A stretch of DNA of 6,445 nt from Planctomycetaceae bacterium (GTDB lineage Bacteria > Planctomycetota > Planctomycetia > Pirellulales > Pirellulaceae). Every line of letters starts with the position of its first letter. Position 1 is the stretch's first letter. The notes beneath the pieces were generated by a model. That model searched no databases, was not told the DNA's origin, and saw nothing but the letters and a program-made list of their open reading frames with translations. Position numbers and translations under genes: made by a program. The stretch covers positions 1 through 6,445 of the forward strand of contig JAHEAM010000227.1 in assembly GCA_024642765.1 (NCBI GenBank), written 5' to 3'. Of this stretch, positions 6,240 through 6,445 are shown piece after piece.

Positions 6240-6445
6240 ATGATTAAACAATTCATGACCATGGTGTTCATTGCAGCAATCGCATTTTCTGTCGATGAAG
6301 GAATTGCGTTTTCTCAAGGCACCGGCGGCACTGGTGGAACGGGAAACATAGGTGGCGGCACTGGCATTACGACTGGCAATTCCAGCAATTTAACGGGCAC
6401 CACCAATACGACCATGGGTGGAACGAGTAGTGGAACATCAGGTAG
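6240..6445 (+). CDS. Exported Gly/Thr-rich protein, N-terminal part, truncated by window edge
   Basis: ATG at 6240 with GGGAG (6227-6231) 8 nt upstream; 68 complete codons are visible before the right edge, with no stop. The N-terminus reads MIKQFMTMVFIAAIAFSVDEGIAFSQ, a signal peptide with a hydrophobic core at about 6-17 and likely cleavage near 'FSQ' (24-26). The mature part begins GTGGTGGTGNIGGGTG and continues as low-complexity Gly/Thr/Ser/Asn repeats, so it is probably a disordered or beta-rich envelope or surface protein. The leader resembles that of the secretin-tail protein at 2660 (both have a hydrophobic core ending in Ala-Phe, an acidic pair and 'SQGT'), which suggests the same class. 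The rest of the protein, and thus any domain, lies outside the window. Confidence 0.75.
   Translation, partial: MIKQFMTMVFIAAIAFSVDEGIAFSQGTGGTGGTGNIGGGTGITTGNSSNLTGTTNTTMGGTSSGTSG

Overview
The window most likely comes from a planctomycete, probably of the Pirellulales (Rhodopirellula-like) group. This is inference from gene content, since no rRNA or marker gene is present. The evidence is a winged-helix/excisionase-type regulator that appears to lead into a PTS-EIIA-like domain, a divergent MurE-like ligase, a very short secreted protein carrying a secretin-type C-terminal signature, a long exported protein beginning 'LPENTVAYVQL' in the style of DUF3352, and a Gly/Thr-rich exported protein. 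Base composition is close to 50% G+C. Genes are loosely spaced with long intergenic stretches.

Layout. Positions 1-353 (minus) hold the N-terminal part of the regulator, which runs off the left edge. A gap of about 480 bp separates it from the divergently transcribed MurE-like gene (836-2383, plus). That gap carries a possible sigma70-type promoter and a 10-bp inverted repeat at its expected transcript start. After 276 bp, which include a perfect back-to-back 22-bp duplication, comes a two-gene unit on plus: a small exported secretin-tail protein (2660-3124), whose stop codon overlaps the start of a bacterial non-haem ferritin (3121-3636) in an ATGA junction. Convergent to it, and separated by a hairpin terminator, is a 613-residue exported protein on minus (3760-5601) that I read as an internal duplication. 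A 638-bp gap follows, then the start of an exported Gly/Thr-rich protein (6240 to the right edge, plus).

How the genes relate. The only firm functional link is the overlap of the secretin-tail protein and the ferritin, which implies one mRNA and coupled translation. The two small exported proteins (2660 and 6240) have similar leaders ending in 'SQ-GT' and may belong to the same class of planctomycete envelope proteins. The MurE-like protein keeps the Mur-ligase fold and P-loop but has lost nearly every residue used by true MurE for substrate recognition and chemistry, so it is unlikely to be the housekeeping peptidoglycan enzyme. No mobile element, tRNA, rRNA or CRISPR array was seen.
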